A DNA stretch of 64,000 nucleotides from JAJPKK01 sp963800215 (GTDB lineage: Bacteria > Pseudomonadota > Alphaproteobacteria > Rhizobiales > Xanthobacteraceae). The stretch lies in assembly GCA_963800215.1 (NCBI GenBank), contig CAWCZY010000001.1, forward strand, positions 186,001 to 250,000, read 5' to 3'. Under the pieces are notes generated by a model, which searched no databases, had not been told where the DNA came from, and saw only the letters and a program-made list of their open reading frames with translations. Positions 12,330 through 20,747 of the stretch are shown here, one piece after another. Positions within the stretch are counted from its first letter, which is position 1, and every line of letters begins with the position of its first letter. A program made the translations under genes and the position numbers.

Positions 12330-13055
12330 ATGGCTCTCATCGACCTCGCCAATCCGACCCGTTTCCTCGCGCTCGTCGAGCGCGTGCTGCCCTGGCTCAT
12401 CGCCGCGACGGTGCTCGCTTTCGCGATCGGGCTGCGCGGCGCCTATCTCGCGCCGGACGATTATCAGCAGGGCGCCACCGTCAAGATCATGTACATCCAC
12501 GTGCCCAATGCGTGGCTGTGCACCTTCGTGTGGGGCGTGATGAGCCTCGCCGCCCTGGGCACGCTGGTGTGGCGGCACCCGCTCGCAGACGTCGCCGCGA
12601 AGTGCGCGGCCCCGCTGGGCGCTGCTTTCACCTTTCTCGCCCTCGTCACCGGCTCGCTGTGGGGCCGCCCGATGTGGGGAACCTATTGGGTGTGGGACGC
12701 GCGGCTCACCTCGGTGCTGGTGCTGTTCCTGATGTATCTCGGCCTGATCGCGCTGTGGCGCACCATCGACGACCCCGCCCGCGCCGGCCGCGCCGCCGCG
12801 ATCCTGACGCTGGTCGGCGCCGTCAACCTGCCCGTGATCAAGTTCTCGGTGGACTGGTGGAACACGTTGCACCAGCCGGCCTCGGTGTTTCGCATGGACG
12901 GACCGACGATCGACCCCAGCCTGTTGGTTCCGCTGTTCGTCATGGCGGTCGCCTTCACGCTCCTGTTCGTCACCCTGCACCTCGCCGCGATGCGCAACGA
13001 GATTCTGCGGCGGCGGGTCCGCACCCTGTTGCTCACCCAAGCCGAGCGCGCGTAG
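12330..13055 (+). CDS. ccmC: CcmC, haem-handling protein of cytochrome c maturation
   Basis: 241-residue membrane protein that binds haem at the periplasmic face and loads CcmE. It has six hydrophobic segments, the tryptophan-rich WGRPMWGTYWVWDARLT haem-binding loop (about residues 111-127), and flanking histidines in IHVPNAWL and WWNTLHQPAS. The start at ATG 12330 (MALIDLANPTRFL) agrees with family N-termini. Confidence 0.96.
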   Translation: MALIDLANPTRFLALVERVLPWLIAATVLAFAIGLRGAYLAPDDYQQGATVKIMYIHVPNAWLCTFVWGVMSLAALGTLVWRHPLADVAAKCAAPLGAAFTFLALVTGSLWGRPMWGTYWVWDARLTSVLVLFLMYLGLIALWRTIDDPARAGRAAAILTLVGAVNLPVIKFSVDWWNTLHQPASVFRMDGPTIDPSLLVPLFVMAVAFTLLFVTLHLAAMRNEILRRRVRTLLLTQAERA

Positions 13056-13065
13056 AGAGAAGCCC

Positions 13066-13257
13066 ATGGATCTCGGACCGCACGCCGGCTTCATCATCAC
13101 CGCCTATCTGATGGCGATCGCCGTGGTCGGCCTGCTGATCGCCTGGGTAGTCTGCGACTATGTCGCGCAAAAGCGCGCGCTCGCCGATCTCGACCGCCGC
13201 GGCATCACCCGAAGGTCCGCCGAACCACGGCCGTCCGGGGTCAAGGAGCCGGCATGA
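13066..13257 (+). CDS. ccmD: CcmD, small haem exporter subunit
   Basis: 63 residues with one transmembrane helix (about residues 9-32) and a basic cytoplasmic tail (VAQKRALADLDRRG), the standard CcmD design. It releases holo-CcmE from CcmABC. It lies 10 bases after ccmC and overlaps ccmG by four bases. Confidence 0.92.
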   Translation: MDLGPHAGFIITAYLMAIAVVGLLIAWVVCDYVAQKRALADLDRRGITRRSAEPRPSGVKEPA

Positions 13258-13841
13258 CCGTCATCGAGACCCCGCCGGTACGCAAACGCCGCCTTTTGGT
13301 GCTGCTGCCGCTGTTCGCCTTTCTCGCGTTGGCGGTGCTGTTCTATTTCGGGCTGCACGCCGGTGATCCTTCGCGTATACCCTCGGCACTGATCGGCCGC
13401 GAGGCGCCCGCCACCGATCTGCCGGCGGTGGCCGGCCTCGAGCGCGACGGCCAGCCGATGCCCGGCATCACGCCGGCGGACTTCAAGGGCGCGGTGACGA
13501 TCCTCAATGTCTGGGCGTCGTGGTGCGTGCCGTGCCGCGATGAGGCATCGCTGCTGGTGAAGCTCGCCGGTGACAAGCGCATCCGTCTGGTCGGCATCAA
13601 CTACAAGGACCAGCCCGACAATGCCCGACGCTTCCTCGGCCTCTACGGCAATCCCTTCACCGCCTCCGGCGCCGACACCAGCGGCCGCGCGGCGATCGAG
13701 TGGGGCGTCTACGGCGTGCCGGAGACCTTCATCGTCGGGCGCGACGGCAGGATCGCCTACAAGCTGGTCGGCCCGCTCACGCCGGAAAACCTCGACCACG
13801 TGGTCAAGCCCGAGATCGAGAAGGCTCTGGCGGGGTCGTAG
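13254..13841 (+). CDS. ccmG: CcmG/DsbE, thiol:disulfide interchange protein
   Basis: 195-residue membrane-anchored periplasmic thioredoxin that keeps apocytochrome c thiols reduced. An N-terminal helix (about residues 13-32) is followed by the active site WASWCVPCRDE (CVPC near residue 88-91), the family acidic segment GINYKDQPDNARRFL and the cis-proline loop YGVPETF. It is the last gene of this ccm cluster; ccmE, ccmF and ccmH are not in the window. Confidence 0.95.
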   Translation: MTVIETPPVRKRRLLVLLPLFAFLALAVLFYFGLHAGDPSRIPSALIGREAPATDLPAVAGLERDGQPMPGITPADFKGAVTILNVWASWCVPCRDEASLLVKLAGDKRIRLVGINYKDQPDNARRFLGLYGNPFTASGADTSGRAAIEWGVYGVPETFIVGRDGRIAYKLVGPLTPENLDHVVKPEIEKALAGS

Positions 13842-13849
13842 CTTCGAGC

Positions 13850-14428
13850 TTACGAATTTTCTTCCGCCGGTTCCGGTTCGACGGCGTATTTCATCAGCAG
13901 CGGAACCTGCAGGGCGCCAAACAGGAAGGTGAGCGGCAGGAATCCGAACACTTTCGCACTGACCCAGAAATCGGTCGTCTGGGTGCGCCAGATTACCTCG
14001 TTGAGCACGGCGAGCAGAAAGAAGAACGCGGCCCAGCGCAGCGTCAGCTTGCGCCAGCCTTCATCGGTGATGTGGAACACCGAGTCGAACACGATCTCCA
14101 GGAGCGGCTTGTCGAACAGATAGCCGCCGAGGAGTGCGCCGCCGAACAGCGCGTAAATGATGGTCGGCTTGACCTTGATGAAGGTCTCGTCATGGAGCAC
14201 CAGCGTCAGGCCGCCGAACACCAGGACGATAACCGCCGACACCACCGGCATGACCGGCCACCGCCGCGTCATCGCATAGGAGACGCCGAGCGCCGCCACC
14301 ACCGCGACCATGAACACCGCGGTGCCGGCAAAGATGCCCAGCCGCGAATTCGCCACGAAGAACAGCAGCAGCGGCCCGATGTCGAGGCCGAGCTTGAGGA
14401 AGGGATTGAGTTTCGGCTTGTCTGTCAT
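13850..14428 (-). CDS. yciB: YciB/IspZ, inner-membrane septation protein A
   Basis: 192-residue protein with about five transmembrane helices, family YciB (septation protein A), implicated in envelope integrity and cell division. The start MTDKPKLNPFLKLGLDIGPLLLFF and the segment FHITDEGWRKLTLRW are characteristic. The gene usually follows ftsY in Hyphomicrobiales; here two small genes lie between. It converges on ccmG with eight bases between the stops. Confidence 0.92.
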   Translation of the reverse strand: MTDKPKLNPFLKLGLDIGPLLLFFVANSRLGIFAGTAVFMVAVVAALGVSYAMTRRWPVMPVVSAVIVLVFGGLTLVLHDETFIKVKPTIIYALFGGALLGGYLFDKPLLEIVFDSVFHITDEGWRKLTLRWAAFFFLLAVLNEVIWRTQTTDFWVSAKVFGFLPLTFLFGALQVPLLMKYAVEPEPAEENS

Positions 14429-14473
14429 GGCATGGATTTAGCCCAGCACGATGGATGTGTCTCGTGTCATTGT

Positions 14474-14791
14474 CTAAGGGGTGGGGACAGAGTCTGTCGT
14501 ATCTTTGCGGTCGACCCGCTTGGGCAGCTTTTTCACCCGATCGCCGACTTCCCGGCGGGCGAGGCGCAGTTCGTAGAGCGATTGCAGGTTGAGCCAGAAT
14601 TCCGGGCTGGTGCCGAACCAATGCCCGAGCCGCAGCGCGGTGTCGGCCGTGACGCTGCGCTGGCCGTTGATGATTCCAGTGACGCGGTTCACCGGCACGT
14701 CGATCTGCCGCGCCAACTCGGCGGCCGAAATACCGATTTCCCTGAGCTCTTCGGCAAGGTGTTCGCCGGGATGGATTGGAGTGCACGCCAT
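14474..14791 (-). CDS. HigA-family antitoxin, orphan
   Basis: 105-residue HTH protein of the HigA/VapI addiction-module family. The start MACTPIHPGEHLAEELREIGIS leads into the XRE helix-turn-helix (about residues 18-50, with AAELARQIDVPVNRVTGI) and the subfamily motif LRLGHWFGTSPEFWLNLQ. The toxin gene (HigB, RelE-like) normally lies directly upstream, but that place is taken by an SRPBCC gene with a nine-base gap. So this is either an orphan antitoxin or a stand-alone regulator inserted into the ftsY-yciB interval. Confidence 0.88.
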   Translation of the reverse strand: MACTPIHPGEHLAEELREIGISAAELARQIDVPVNRVTGIINGQRSVTADTALRLGHWFGTSPEFWLNLQSLYELRLARREVGDRVKKLPKRVDRKDTTDSVPTP

Positions 14792-14799
14792 GACGGCTC

Positions 14800-15201
14800 C
14801 TAATCAATCCTCGCCGCCAGATAGGCGCGCCATGGCGTCCAGTAGAACTTCTCCCATCCCTCCGTCACGCCCTGGTAGTCGCACTCCGGCACGTCGAGAT
14901 GGACGAGGTCGATCCGGCCGCCGTCGCCGTCCCGGGCGAAACCGAGGATCAGCGTCGAATCCGGGTCGGCATCGCCGAACCCCACCGAACGCCAGGACTG
15001 GACGATGAGGACGGGCGCAACCACGGCGAGCATGGTGCCGCTGAGGCGGCCGTCGAAGCCGCGAAACGGCGACCCGGCGGCGGCGGCGATCGTCACCGGC
15101 GCGCCGGTGATTTCGGCGTGCTTGGCGGGGTCGATGTACATCTCGAAAAGGGTCCGCGGCGAAGCCGGCAGCCGGACCGACTGCTTGATGATGCTTCTCA
15201 T
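14800..15201 (-). CDS. SRPBCC (AHSA1-like) domain protein
   Basis: 133-residue START/Bet v1-like protein. MRSIIKQSVRLPASPRTLFEMY and the ending TEGWEKFYWTPWRAYL are the usual ends of AHSA1-type SRPBCC proteins, which bind hydrophobic ligands or assist chaperones. No specific function can be assigned. Its start overlaps the ftsY stop (ATGA), so it is translationally coupled to ftsY. Confidence 0.85.
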   Translation of the reverse strand: MRSIIKQSVRLPASPRTLFEMYIDPAKHAEITGAPVTIAAAAGSPFRGFDGRLSGTMLAVVAPVLIVQSWRSVGFGDADPDSTLILGFARDGDGGRIDLVHLDVPECDYQGVTEGWEKFYWTPWRAYLAARID

Positions 15202-16175
15202 GGCGTCTCCTCGCCCGCGCCCGCCAGCGCTCGGGCGAAGTCGCGTGCCGCGAACGGCGCGAGATCGTCGATGCCTTCTCCCACCCCGATGAAATGGACG
15301 GGCAGCATGTACTTGGCCGCGATGGCGGCGAGGATGCCGCCGCGCGCGGTGCCGTCGAGCTTGGTCATGACGAGCCCGGTCACGCCGGCGACCCTGGAGA
15401 ACTCCTCGACCTGCGACAGCGCGTTCTGCCCCACCGTGGCGTCGAGCACGAGCAGCACCGCGTGGGGCGCCGCCGGGTCGAGCTTCTTGAGGACGCGGAC
15501 GATCTTGTGCAGTTCGTCCATCAGGCCGGCCTTGTTCTGGAGCCGTCCGGCGGTATCGACGATCAGCACGTCGATCCCCTGCGCCCGCGCCGCGGCGAGC
15601 GCCTCGTAGGCGAGGCCGGCGGCATCGGCGCCTTGGGCACCGGATATCACAGGGCTCCTGCTGCGCTCGCCCCAGATCTTGAGCTGCTCGATGGCGGCGG
15701 CGCGGAAGGTGTCGCCCGCCGCCAGCATGACGCGACGCCCCTCGCGGGAAAACCGTGCGGCGAGCTTGCCGATCGTCGTGGTCTTGCCGGACCCGTTGAC
15801 ACCGGCCACCAGGATGACGAACGGCTTGCAGGTGGCATCGATCGCCAGCGGAATGGCGACGGGGGTGAGGACCTTTTCGATCTCGGCGGCGAGGATCGCC
15901 TTGACCTCGTCGGCGCTCACGGTCTTGTCGTAGCGGCCTTCGCCCACCGCGGCGGCGATGCGGGCGCTGGCGCCGACCCCGAGATCGGCGCGAATCAGCA
16001 CGTCTTCCAGCTCGGCCAGCACGCCGGCATCGAGCTTGCGCTTGGCGACGAGGTCGGTAATCGCGGTGGCGATCGAGTTCGAGGTGCGGGCGAGCCCGCC
16101 GCGCAGCCGCCGCCACCAGCTTTGACGCGCTTCGCCGGTTTTCGCTTCGCCCGGTTCCGAGATGCTGTCATTCAT
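15198..16175 (-). CDS. ftsY: FtsY, signal recognition particle receptor
   Basis: 325-residue SRP receptor GTPase that docks SRP-ribosome complexes at the membrane. It has a short acidic/basic A domain, the NG domain with P-loop GVNGSGKTTTIGK (about 125-137), GDTFRAAAIEQL, DTAGR and TKLDGTARGG motifs, and the C-terminal FIGVGEGIDDLAPF. Its partner Ffh is at 26.3 kb. The usual neighbours mtaB and dapF are displaced by about 5.5 kb. Confidence 0.97.
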   Translation of the reverse strand: MNDSISEPGEAKTGEARQSWWRRLRGGLARTSNSIATAITDLVAKRKLDAGVLAELEDVLIRADLGVGASARIAAAVGEGRYDKTVSADEVKAILAAEIEKVLTPVAIPLAIDATCKPFVILVAGVNGSGKTTTIGKLAARFSREGRRVMLAAGDTFRAAAIEQLKIWGERSRSPVISGAQGADAAGLAYEALAAARAQGIDVLIVDTAGRLQNKAGLMDELHKIVRVLKKLDPAAPHAVLLVLDATVGQNALSQVEEFSRVAGVTGLVMTKLDGTARGGILAAIAAKYMLPVHFIGVGEGIDDLAPFAARDFARALAGAGEETP

Positions 16176-16202
16176 GTCGGCCGCCGTGATACCCGTTTCG
16201 TG

Positions 16203-16967
16203 ATGCTACTGAAAGAGATCAACCCGGAAGAGATGCTGGCCCGCGTGCTCCACCGCGACGGCCTGATGCTGGTCATAGACAAGCCTGCCGGGCTGCCGGT
16301 GCACCGTGGGCCGAAGGGCGGCGGGAGCCTCGAAGACCATTTCGACGCCCTGCGGTTCGGCTTGCCGCGGCCGCCTTCCCTCGCCCACCGGCTCGACAAG
16401 GACACCTCGGGGTGCCTCGTGCTGGGGCGTCACCGCAAGGCGCTTGCTCATCTGGGGCTTCTGTTCAAGCACGGCAAGATCGGCAAGACCTATTGGGCCG
16501 TGGTCGAAGCGCGGCCCGAAGGCGAGGATGGCACCGTCGACATGCCGCTGGGGCGGCTCGACGAGAGCCGGGGCTGGTGGATGAAGCCGGACCCCAAGGG
16601 CCTGCCGTCGGTGACCACCTGGAAGGTGCTGGGGCGGAGCGAAGCCCAGGGGTCGCTCACCTCGCCGTTCACTTGGCTGGCGCTCACCCCGGTGACCGGG
16701 CGCACCCACCAGCTCAGGGTGCATTGCGCGGCGATGGGATGGCCGATCGTCGGCGACAACATTTACGGCACCGCGCCGCGATTCGGCGGCCCCGTGATGC
16801 AGCTCCATGCCCGCGAGATCACCGTGCCGATCTCGAAGAACAAGCCCCCCGTGCGGGTGGTCGCCCCGGTCCCGGCCCACATGCGCGAGCGGCTCACGGC
16901 GTGCGGATGGAACGGGGCGGACGACGGATTGGACCCCACTGCCGGGAAGGGGGAACTCATTTTTTGA
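16203..16967 (+). CDS. RluA-type pseudouridine synthase
   Basis: 254-residue RNA pseudouridine synthase of the RluA/RluC/RluD family without an S4 domain. The catalytic motif HRLDKDTSG (about residues 61-69; Asp is the nucleophile), the KTYWAVVEARP strand and TPVTGRTHQLRVHCAAMGWPI are intact. The lack of an S4 domain favours an RluA- or TruC-like enzyme; target uridine unknown. It is divergent from ftsY with 27 bases between the starts. Confidence 0.9.
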   Translation: MLLKEINPEEMLARVLHRDGLMLVIDKPAGLPVHRGPKGGGSLEDHFDALRFGLPRPPSLAHRLDKDTSGCLVLGRHRKALAHLGLLFKHGKIGKTYWAVVEARPEGEDGTVDMPLGRLDESRGWWMKPDPKGLPSVTTWKVLGRSEAQGSLTSPFTWLALTPVTGRTHQLRVHCAAMGWPIVGDNIYGTAPRFGGPVMQLHAREITVPISKNKPPVRVVAPVPAHMRERLTACGWNGADDGLDPTAGKGELIF

Positions 16968-16971
16968 AAAA

Positions 16972-16990
16972 CAACCCCATGCAAAGTAGG
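16972..16990. repeat. Short repeat CAACCCCATGCAAAGT, copy 1
   Basis: The 16-base core CAACCCCATGCAAAGT, then AGG, lies directly after the pseudouridine synthase gene. The same core followed by GGA occurs at 27908-27926 after ffh. Confidence 0.6.
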
Positions 16991-17063
16991 ATTCCTGCGC
17001 CGACGCCGCCTCTAGCGGTGCGATTGCACCGCCGGTCGGGTTCGCGGACGCCGCAGCCTGCGT

Positions 17064-18053
17064 TCACTCGCCCCTGATGTTGGCGGCCTTGATGACCGGA
17101 CCCCAGAGTTCGGTTTCGGCGCGCAGATGGCGGGCGAGTTCCTCCGGCGTCGACCCTATCACGGCGACGCCGAGCAACTCCATCTTGTCGCGGATCGCGG
17201 GCTCGGAGAGCACCGCGACCACGTCGGCATTGAGCTTTCGCACGATGTGGCGCGGCGTCTGCGCGGGAAGGTAGAGCGCGTACCATGCCGTCACGTCGAA
17301 TCCCGGCAGCGCGGCTTCTGCAACCGTCGGCAGTTCCGGCGCCGCCTTGAAGCGCTCGGCCGAGGTGACCGCGAGGCCGCGCAACTGGCCGTCGCGCACC
17401 AGCGAGAGCGTGGCGCCGAAAGTGTTGAACATGACGTCGACGCGCCCGGCAATGACATCGGTGATGGCGGGTCCCGCACCGCGATAAGGGATGTGGGTCA
17501 TTTCGATGCCGGCCCTGCGCTTGAACAGCTCGCCGGCAAGGTGCGGAGAGCTGCCGGTGCCGGAAGAAGCGAACGTCGTCCTGCCGCCATTGCCTTTGGC
17601 AAAGGCGATGAATTCCGCGACCGTCCTGGCCGGCGAGGCATTCGGGACCGCCATCAGATCGGGATAGGTCGCGATCAGCGTCACCGGGGCAAAATCGACG
17701 AGCGAATCATAACCGAGCGTCGGAAACAGAAAGCGATTGATGGCGAAGGACAGCGAGCAGAACAGCACCGTGTAGCCGTCGGGCGCCGCATGGGCGACCG
17801 CCTCGGTACCGATATTGGTGCTGCCGCCACCCTTGTTCTCGATGATGATCTGATAGCCCGCGGATTTGGACAGGCCGGCCGCGAGGATGCGGGCGATGGC
17901 GTCGGTTCCTCCGCCGGGGACGTAGGGGACGACGATCCGCACCACCCGTTGCGGCCAATTTTGCGCCGTTGCCTGCGGCGTCTGCGCCTGGACGCGATGC
18001 GGCAATGCAGCGACCGCGCCGCCCAGCAGCGATAGAAAATCCCGCCGCTTCAT
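17064..18053 (-). CDS. Bug/TctC-family tripartite tricarboxylate transporter binding protein
   Basis: 329-residue periplasmic binding protein of the Bug (Bordetella uptake gene) family. A Tat-like signal MKRRDFLSLLGG (cleavage about residue 23) precedes VRIVVPYVPGGGTDAIAR, the loop that contacts the carboxylate ligand, and HIPYRGAGPAITDVIAGRVD. These proteins feed TctAB permeases, which are not in the window, so this is one of the many orphan binding proteins of this group. It is divergent from the lyase gene at 18139 (85 bases apart), suggesting a shared regulatory region and possibly a shared substrate. Confidence 0.88.
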   Translation of the reverse strand: MKRRDFLSLLGGAVAALPHRVQAQTPQATAQNWPQRVVRIVVPYVPGGGTDAIARILAAGLSKSAGYQIIIENKGGGSTNIGTEAVAHAAPDGYTVLFCSLSFAINRFLFPTLGYDSLVDFAPVTLIATYPDLMAVPNASPARTVAEFIAFAKGNGGRTTFASSGTGSSPHLAGELFKRRAGIEMTHIPYRGAGPAITDVIAGRVDVMFNTFGATLSLVRDGQLRGLAVTSAERFKAAPELPTVAEAALPGFDVTAWYALYLPAQTPRHIVRKLNADVVAVLSEPAIRDKMELLGVAVIGSTPEELARHLRAETELWGPVIKAANIRGE

Positions 18054-18138
18054 GTCGCTGCTCCCATACTGGCCCGCTTTGCTTCGCTGGCTCCTGCACC
18101 ATTATTGGACATAGAATGCTTTTTTCCAACGCGGTGAA

Positions 18139-19524
18139 ATGACCAGCATGCCCTCCGGCGCCTTCGATTCGATCCTGTTCAGGCACTTGTGGGGCACCGA
18201 CGCGCTCCGCGCGATCTTCAGCGACGAGAACAAGGTGCAGAAGTGGTTCGACTTCGAAGCCGCCCTCGCCTTGGCCCAAGCCGAGCTCGGCATCATTCCG
18301 CAGGCCGCCGCCGACGAGATTGCCCGCAGGGCCAAGGTGGCGAATGTCGACCTCGAGTCCATCGCCGAGGGCATTCGCCATGTCAACCATCCCCTGGTGC
18401 CTGCGCTGCGCGCCTTGCAGGCCCTATGCGCCGACCGCAACGGCGAGTATCTTCATTTCGGGCCGACCACCCAGGACGTGCTCGACACCGGAACCATGCT
18501 GCAGCTGAAGGAGGCGCACCGCATCTTCCTGCGCGACCTCAAGGCCGTCGGGCGCGCACTGTTCGCCCTCGCCGAGAAATACAGGGACACGCCGATGGCT
18601 GGGCGCACCCATGCGGTGCAGGCGCTCCCCATCACCTTCGGCCACAAATGCGCGATCTGGCTCTCCGAAACCGGCCGCAACTACGAGCGCCTCGAGCAGC
18701 TGGAGGCGCGCACCTTCGTCGGCAGTCTTGTTGGCGCGGTCGGCACCAAGGCATCGCTGGGCGATCGCGCCTTCGAGCTCGAAGCCAAGGTGATGGCCCG
18801 GCTCGGCCTCGGGGTCGCCGATATCTCCTGGCATCCGGCGCGGGATCGCTTCGTCGAATATGCGGGCGTGCTCGGGCTCATCGGCGGCAGTCTCGCCAAG
18901 GTCGCCGCCGAGATCGTCAGCCTCGCCCACAACGAGATCGACGAAATCGCCGAGCCTTTCACCGAAGGCAAGGTCGGGTCCTCGACCATGCCCCACAAGC
19001 GCAATCCGGTGATCGCCGAAGGCGTCGTCGCGGTCGGCCGCACGCTGCGCTACACCGTCGCCCTCATGCACGACGCGCTGATCGTGGACCACGAGCGCGA
19101 CGCCACCGCGTGGCGGATCGAGTGGAAAGCGCTGCCGGAGGCGTGCCTGATGACCGGCGCGATCCTGGAAAAGATGAAGTACATCCTCGCCGGCCTTGAA
19201 GTGAACCCCGGCAAGATGCGGCGCAATCTCGATGTGCTCGGCGGCTTCCTGCTGTCGGAACGGGTGATGTTCGCGCTGGCCGGGCCGCTGGGAAAGCAGA
19301 CCGCCCACGAGGCGGTCTACGAGGCCTCCATGCGCGGCATTGCCGAGGGCATCACGTTCGAGCAGGCCCTGATGGAAAGCCCGAAGGTCCAACACGCGAT
19401 CGGGACCCAGGCGCTCAAGGCGCTGCTCGACCCGACCACCTATGTGGGGTTTGCGCCGGAAATCGTCACGCGCGTGCTCGCCGAAACGCGCGCGTCGGGC
19501 TGGATGGCGGAGGACTCCAGCTGA
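18139..19524 (+). CDS. Fumarase/aspartase superfamily lyase (adenylosuccinate lyase-like)
   Basis: 461 residues. The superfamily signature GSSTMPHKRNPVIAEG lies near residue 278-293, with catalytic-loop Ser. GRTHAVQALPITFGHK and FGPTTQDVLDT correspond to the other two conserved regions. It resembles PurB and 3-carboxy-muconate cycloisomerase (PcaB) but is probably neither housekeeping enzyme: it sits in an accessory block, divergent from a carboxylate-binding protein, and purine or protocatechuate genes are absent. Elimination of fumarate or cycloisomerisation of a dicarboxylate are plausible activities. The start at 18139 could instead be the second ATG at 18148. Confidence 0.8.
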   Translation: MTSMPSGAFDSILFRHLWGTDALRAIFSDENKVQKWFDFEAALALAQAELGIIPQAAADEIARRAKVANVDLESIAEGIRHVNHPLVPALRALQALCADRNGEYLHFGPTTQDVLDTGTMLQLKEAHRIFLRDLKAVGRALFALAEKYRDTPMAGRTHAVQALPITFGHKCAIWLSETGRNYERLEQLEARTFVGSLVGAVGTKASLGDRAFELEAKVMARLGLGVADISWHPARDRFVEYAGVLGLIGGSLAKVAAEIVSLAHNEIDEIAEPFTEGKVGSSTMPHKRNPVIAEGVVAVGRTLRYTVALMHDALIVDHERDATAWRIEWKALPEACLMTGAILEKMKYILAGLEVNPGKMRRNLDVLGGFLLSERVMFALAGPLGKQTAHEAVYEASMRGIAEGITFEQALMESPKVQHAIGTQALKALLDPTTYVGFAPEIVTRVLAETRASGWMAEDSS

Positions 19525-19592
19525 CTTGCCGCAACTCCGTGGTCACACGCCGCGCAATACCGCGTAAAATGTGTAGAGCGCAGCGAAACCCA

Positions 19593-19745
19593 TCACCTTT
19601 CCCCGAAGCTCGCGCCGCTCTCGTAGGCGTCTCTACCCCAGTCCTTTGCATACACACTGAGCCGAACCATTCGATGAAATGATGAATAGCGCCGATCTTC
19701 GACCCATGTTACCAATTCTTTTTTCACGGGATTTTTCACGGGATT
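19593..19745 (-). pseudogene. REP-associated tyrosine transposase (RAYT), C-terminal remnant
   Basis: The minus strand reads NPVKNPVKKELVTWVED, then YSSFHRMV, DWGRD and SFGER, then a stop. This is the C-terminal block of RAYT transposases (IS200/IS605-like Y1 family), whose consensus ends NPVK..LV...DWPYSSFH......DW. The catalytic HUH and Tyr parts are missing. The Asn-Pro-Val-Lys codons are tandemly duplicated (a 12-base duplication at about 19727-19745). The frame continues upstream into unrelated sequence, so this is a fragment only. Confidence 0.7.
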
Positions 19746-19861
19746 GGTGCCCGTCAGCGTCCACTGGCCGCGTGGGAGGCGCATATCGCGCATATCCCGA
19801 CAGGGAGGAAATCCATGGTTCGTAGCTTCATGTTTGTCGCGGCGTCGGCCGCGCTGGCCCG

Positions 19862-19925
19862 CTCTTCGTCTACGAGTATCTGGAAGCAGAAGGCGTCAAA
19901 TACACGATCCGGCTTCCGGCGAATC
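19862..19925 (+). pseudogene. IS1380-family transposase fragment
   Basis: In the frame starting at 19862 the sequence reads LFVYEYLEAEGVKYTIRLPAN, with the LEAEG..Y.IRLPAN segment of IS1380-type DDE transposases. Only about 21 codons survive. The frame differs by one position from that of the downstream binding protein, whose apparent upstream extension (ATG 19815) reads through it. Confidence 0.68.
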
Positions 19926-19934
19926 ACGACCGCG

Positions 19935-20657
19935 ATGCTTGGCCTGGCGATGGCGCTCGCGCCGATCGCCGGCGCGAAGGCGGCCGAGCTCAAGGTCCTG
20001 GCGGGCGGCTCGATGACGGACAGCCTGCGCGAGATCGGCCCGCAGTTCGAACACGCCACCGGCCACAAGCTCGTCTTCCTGTTCGCCGGCACACCGGAGT
20101 TGATCCGACAGGCGACCTCCGGCGCGCCGTTCGACCTCGGCGTCGTTCCGATCGACGTGATGAAAGACGCAGCCGCGCGGGCCAAGTTCGGGCCGACGAC
20201 CGATATTTCTCGCGTCGGCTACGGCGTCGCCTTCAAGAGCGGCGCGCCGAAGCCCGATGTCGGCACGCCCGACGCGATGAAAGCCGCGCTTTTGCAGGCG
20301 CGATCCGTCGCGCTCTACCCGGATAGCGCAGCCGGCGCCTATGTGATGAAAACGTTCGATCGTCTCGGCATCGGCGAGGCGATGAAGGCCAAGACCAAGC
20401 CGCAGCCGCCGGGACAGATCGCAACGGCGGTCGCAAATGGCGACGCCGAGCTTGGGTTGTTCCTGACCAACCTGCTGATCGCACCGGGCGTGGAGTTCGC
20501 CGGGCCGTTCCCGGCCGAATTGCAGAACGATCTGGTGTTCGTCGGCGCCGTCGCCGCGGATAGCAAGGAGGCCGACGCCGCCAAGGCCTTCGTCGCCTAC
20601 CTGAAGACGCCGGAGGCCGCCGCTGTGTTCAAGGCCAAGGGCGTGAAGCCGGGCTGA
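19935..20657 (+). CDS. ModA-like periplasmic substrate-binding protein
   Basis: 240 residues from ATG 19935. A signal peptide (MLGLAMALAPIAGAKAAE) precedes LKVLAGGSMTDSLREIG, the N-terminal lobe of molybdate/sulfate-type binding proteins, and AVANGDAELGLFLTNLL near residue 170. Permease genes are absent, and ligand specificity is unclear; similar orphan proteins are common in rhizobia. An in-frame ATG at 19815, with a good GGAGG site, would give MVRSFMFVAASAALA and then read out of frame through the transposase fragment. The original signal peptide may therefore have been replaced. Confidence 0.78.
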   Translation: MLGLAMALAPIAGAKAAELKVLAGGSMTDSLREIGPQFEHATGHKLVFLFAGTPELIRQATSGAPFDLGVVPIDVMKDAAARAKFGPTTDISRVGYGVAFKSGAPKPDVGTPDAMKAALLQARSVALYPDSAAGAYVMKTFDRLGIGEAMKAKTKPQPPGQIATAVANGDAELGLFLTNLLIAPGVEFAGPFPAELQNDLVFVGAVAADSKEADAAKAFVAYLKTPEAAAVFKAKGVKPG

Positions 20658-20747
20658 GGCGTCGCGGTTCGCAAGCGGCCTTAGCGCTCGGTCGGCGCGA
20701 GCTTCAATCCCGGCAGCGCGAACGCCGCCGCGAAGATCCGACGATTG

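Noticed and set aside
14800..16116. Long minus-strand open frame joining part of ftsY with the SRPBCC gene
   Set aside because: Its upstream part is only the alternative frame of ftsY (Arg/Ala/Gly-rich, no domains). The SRPBCC protein starts at 15201.
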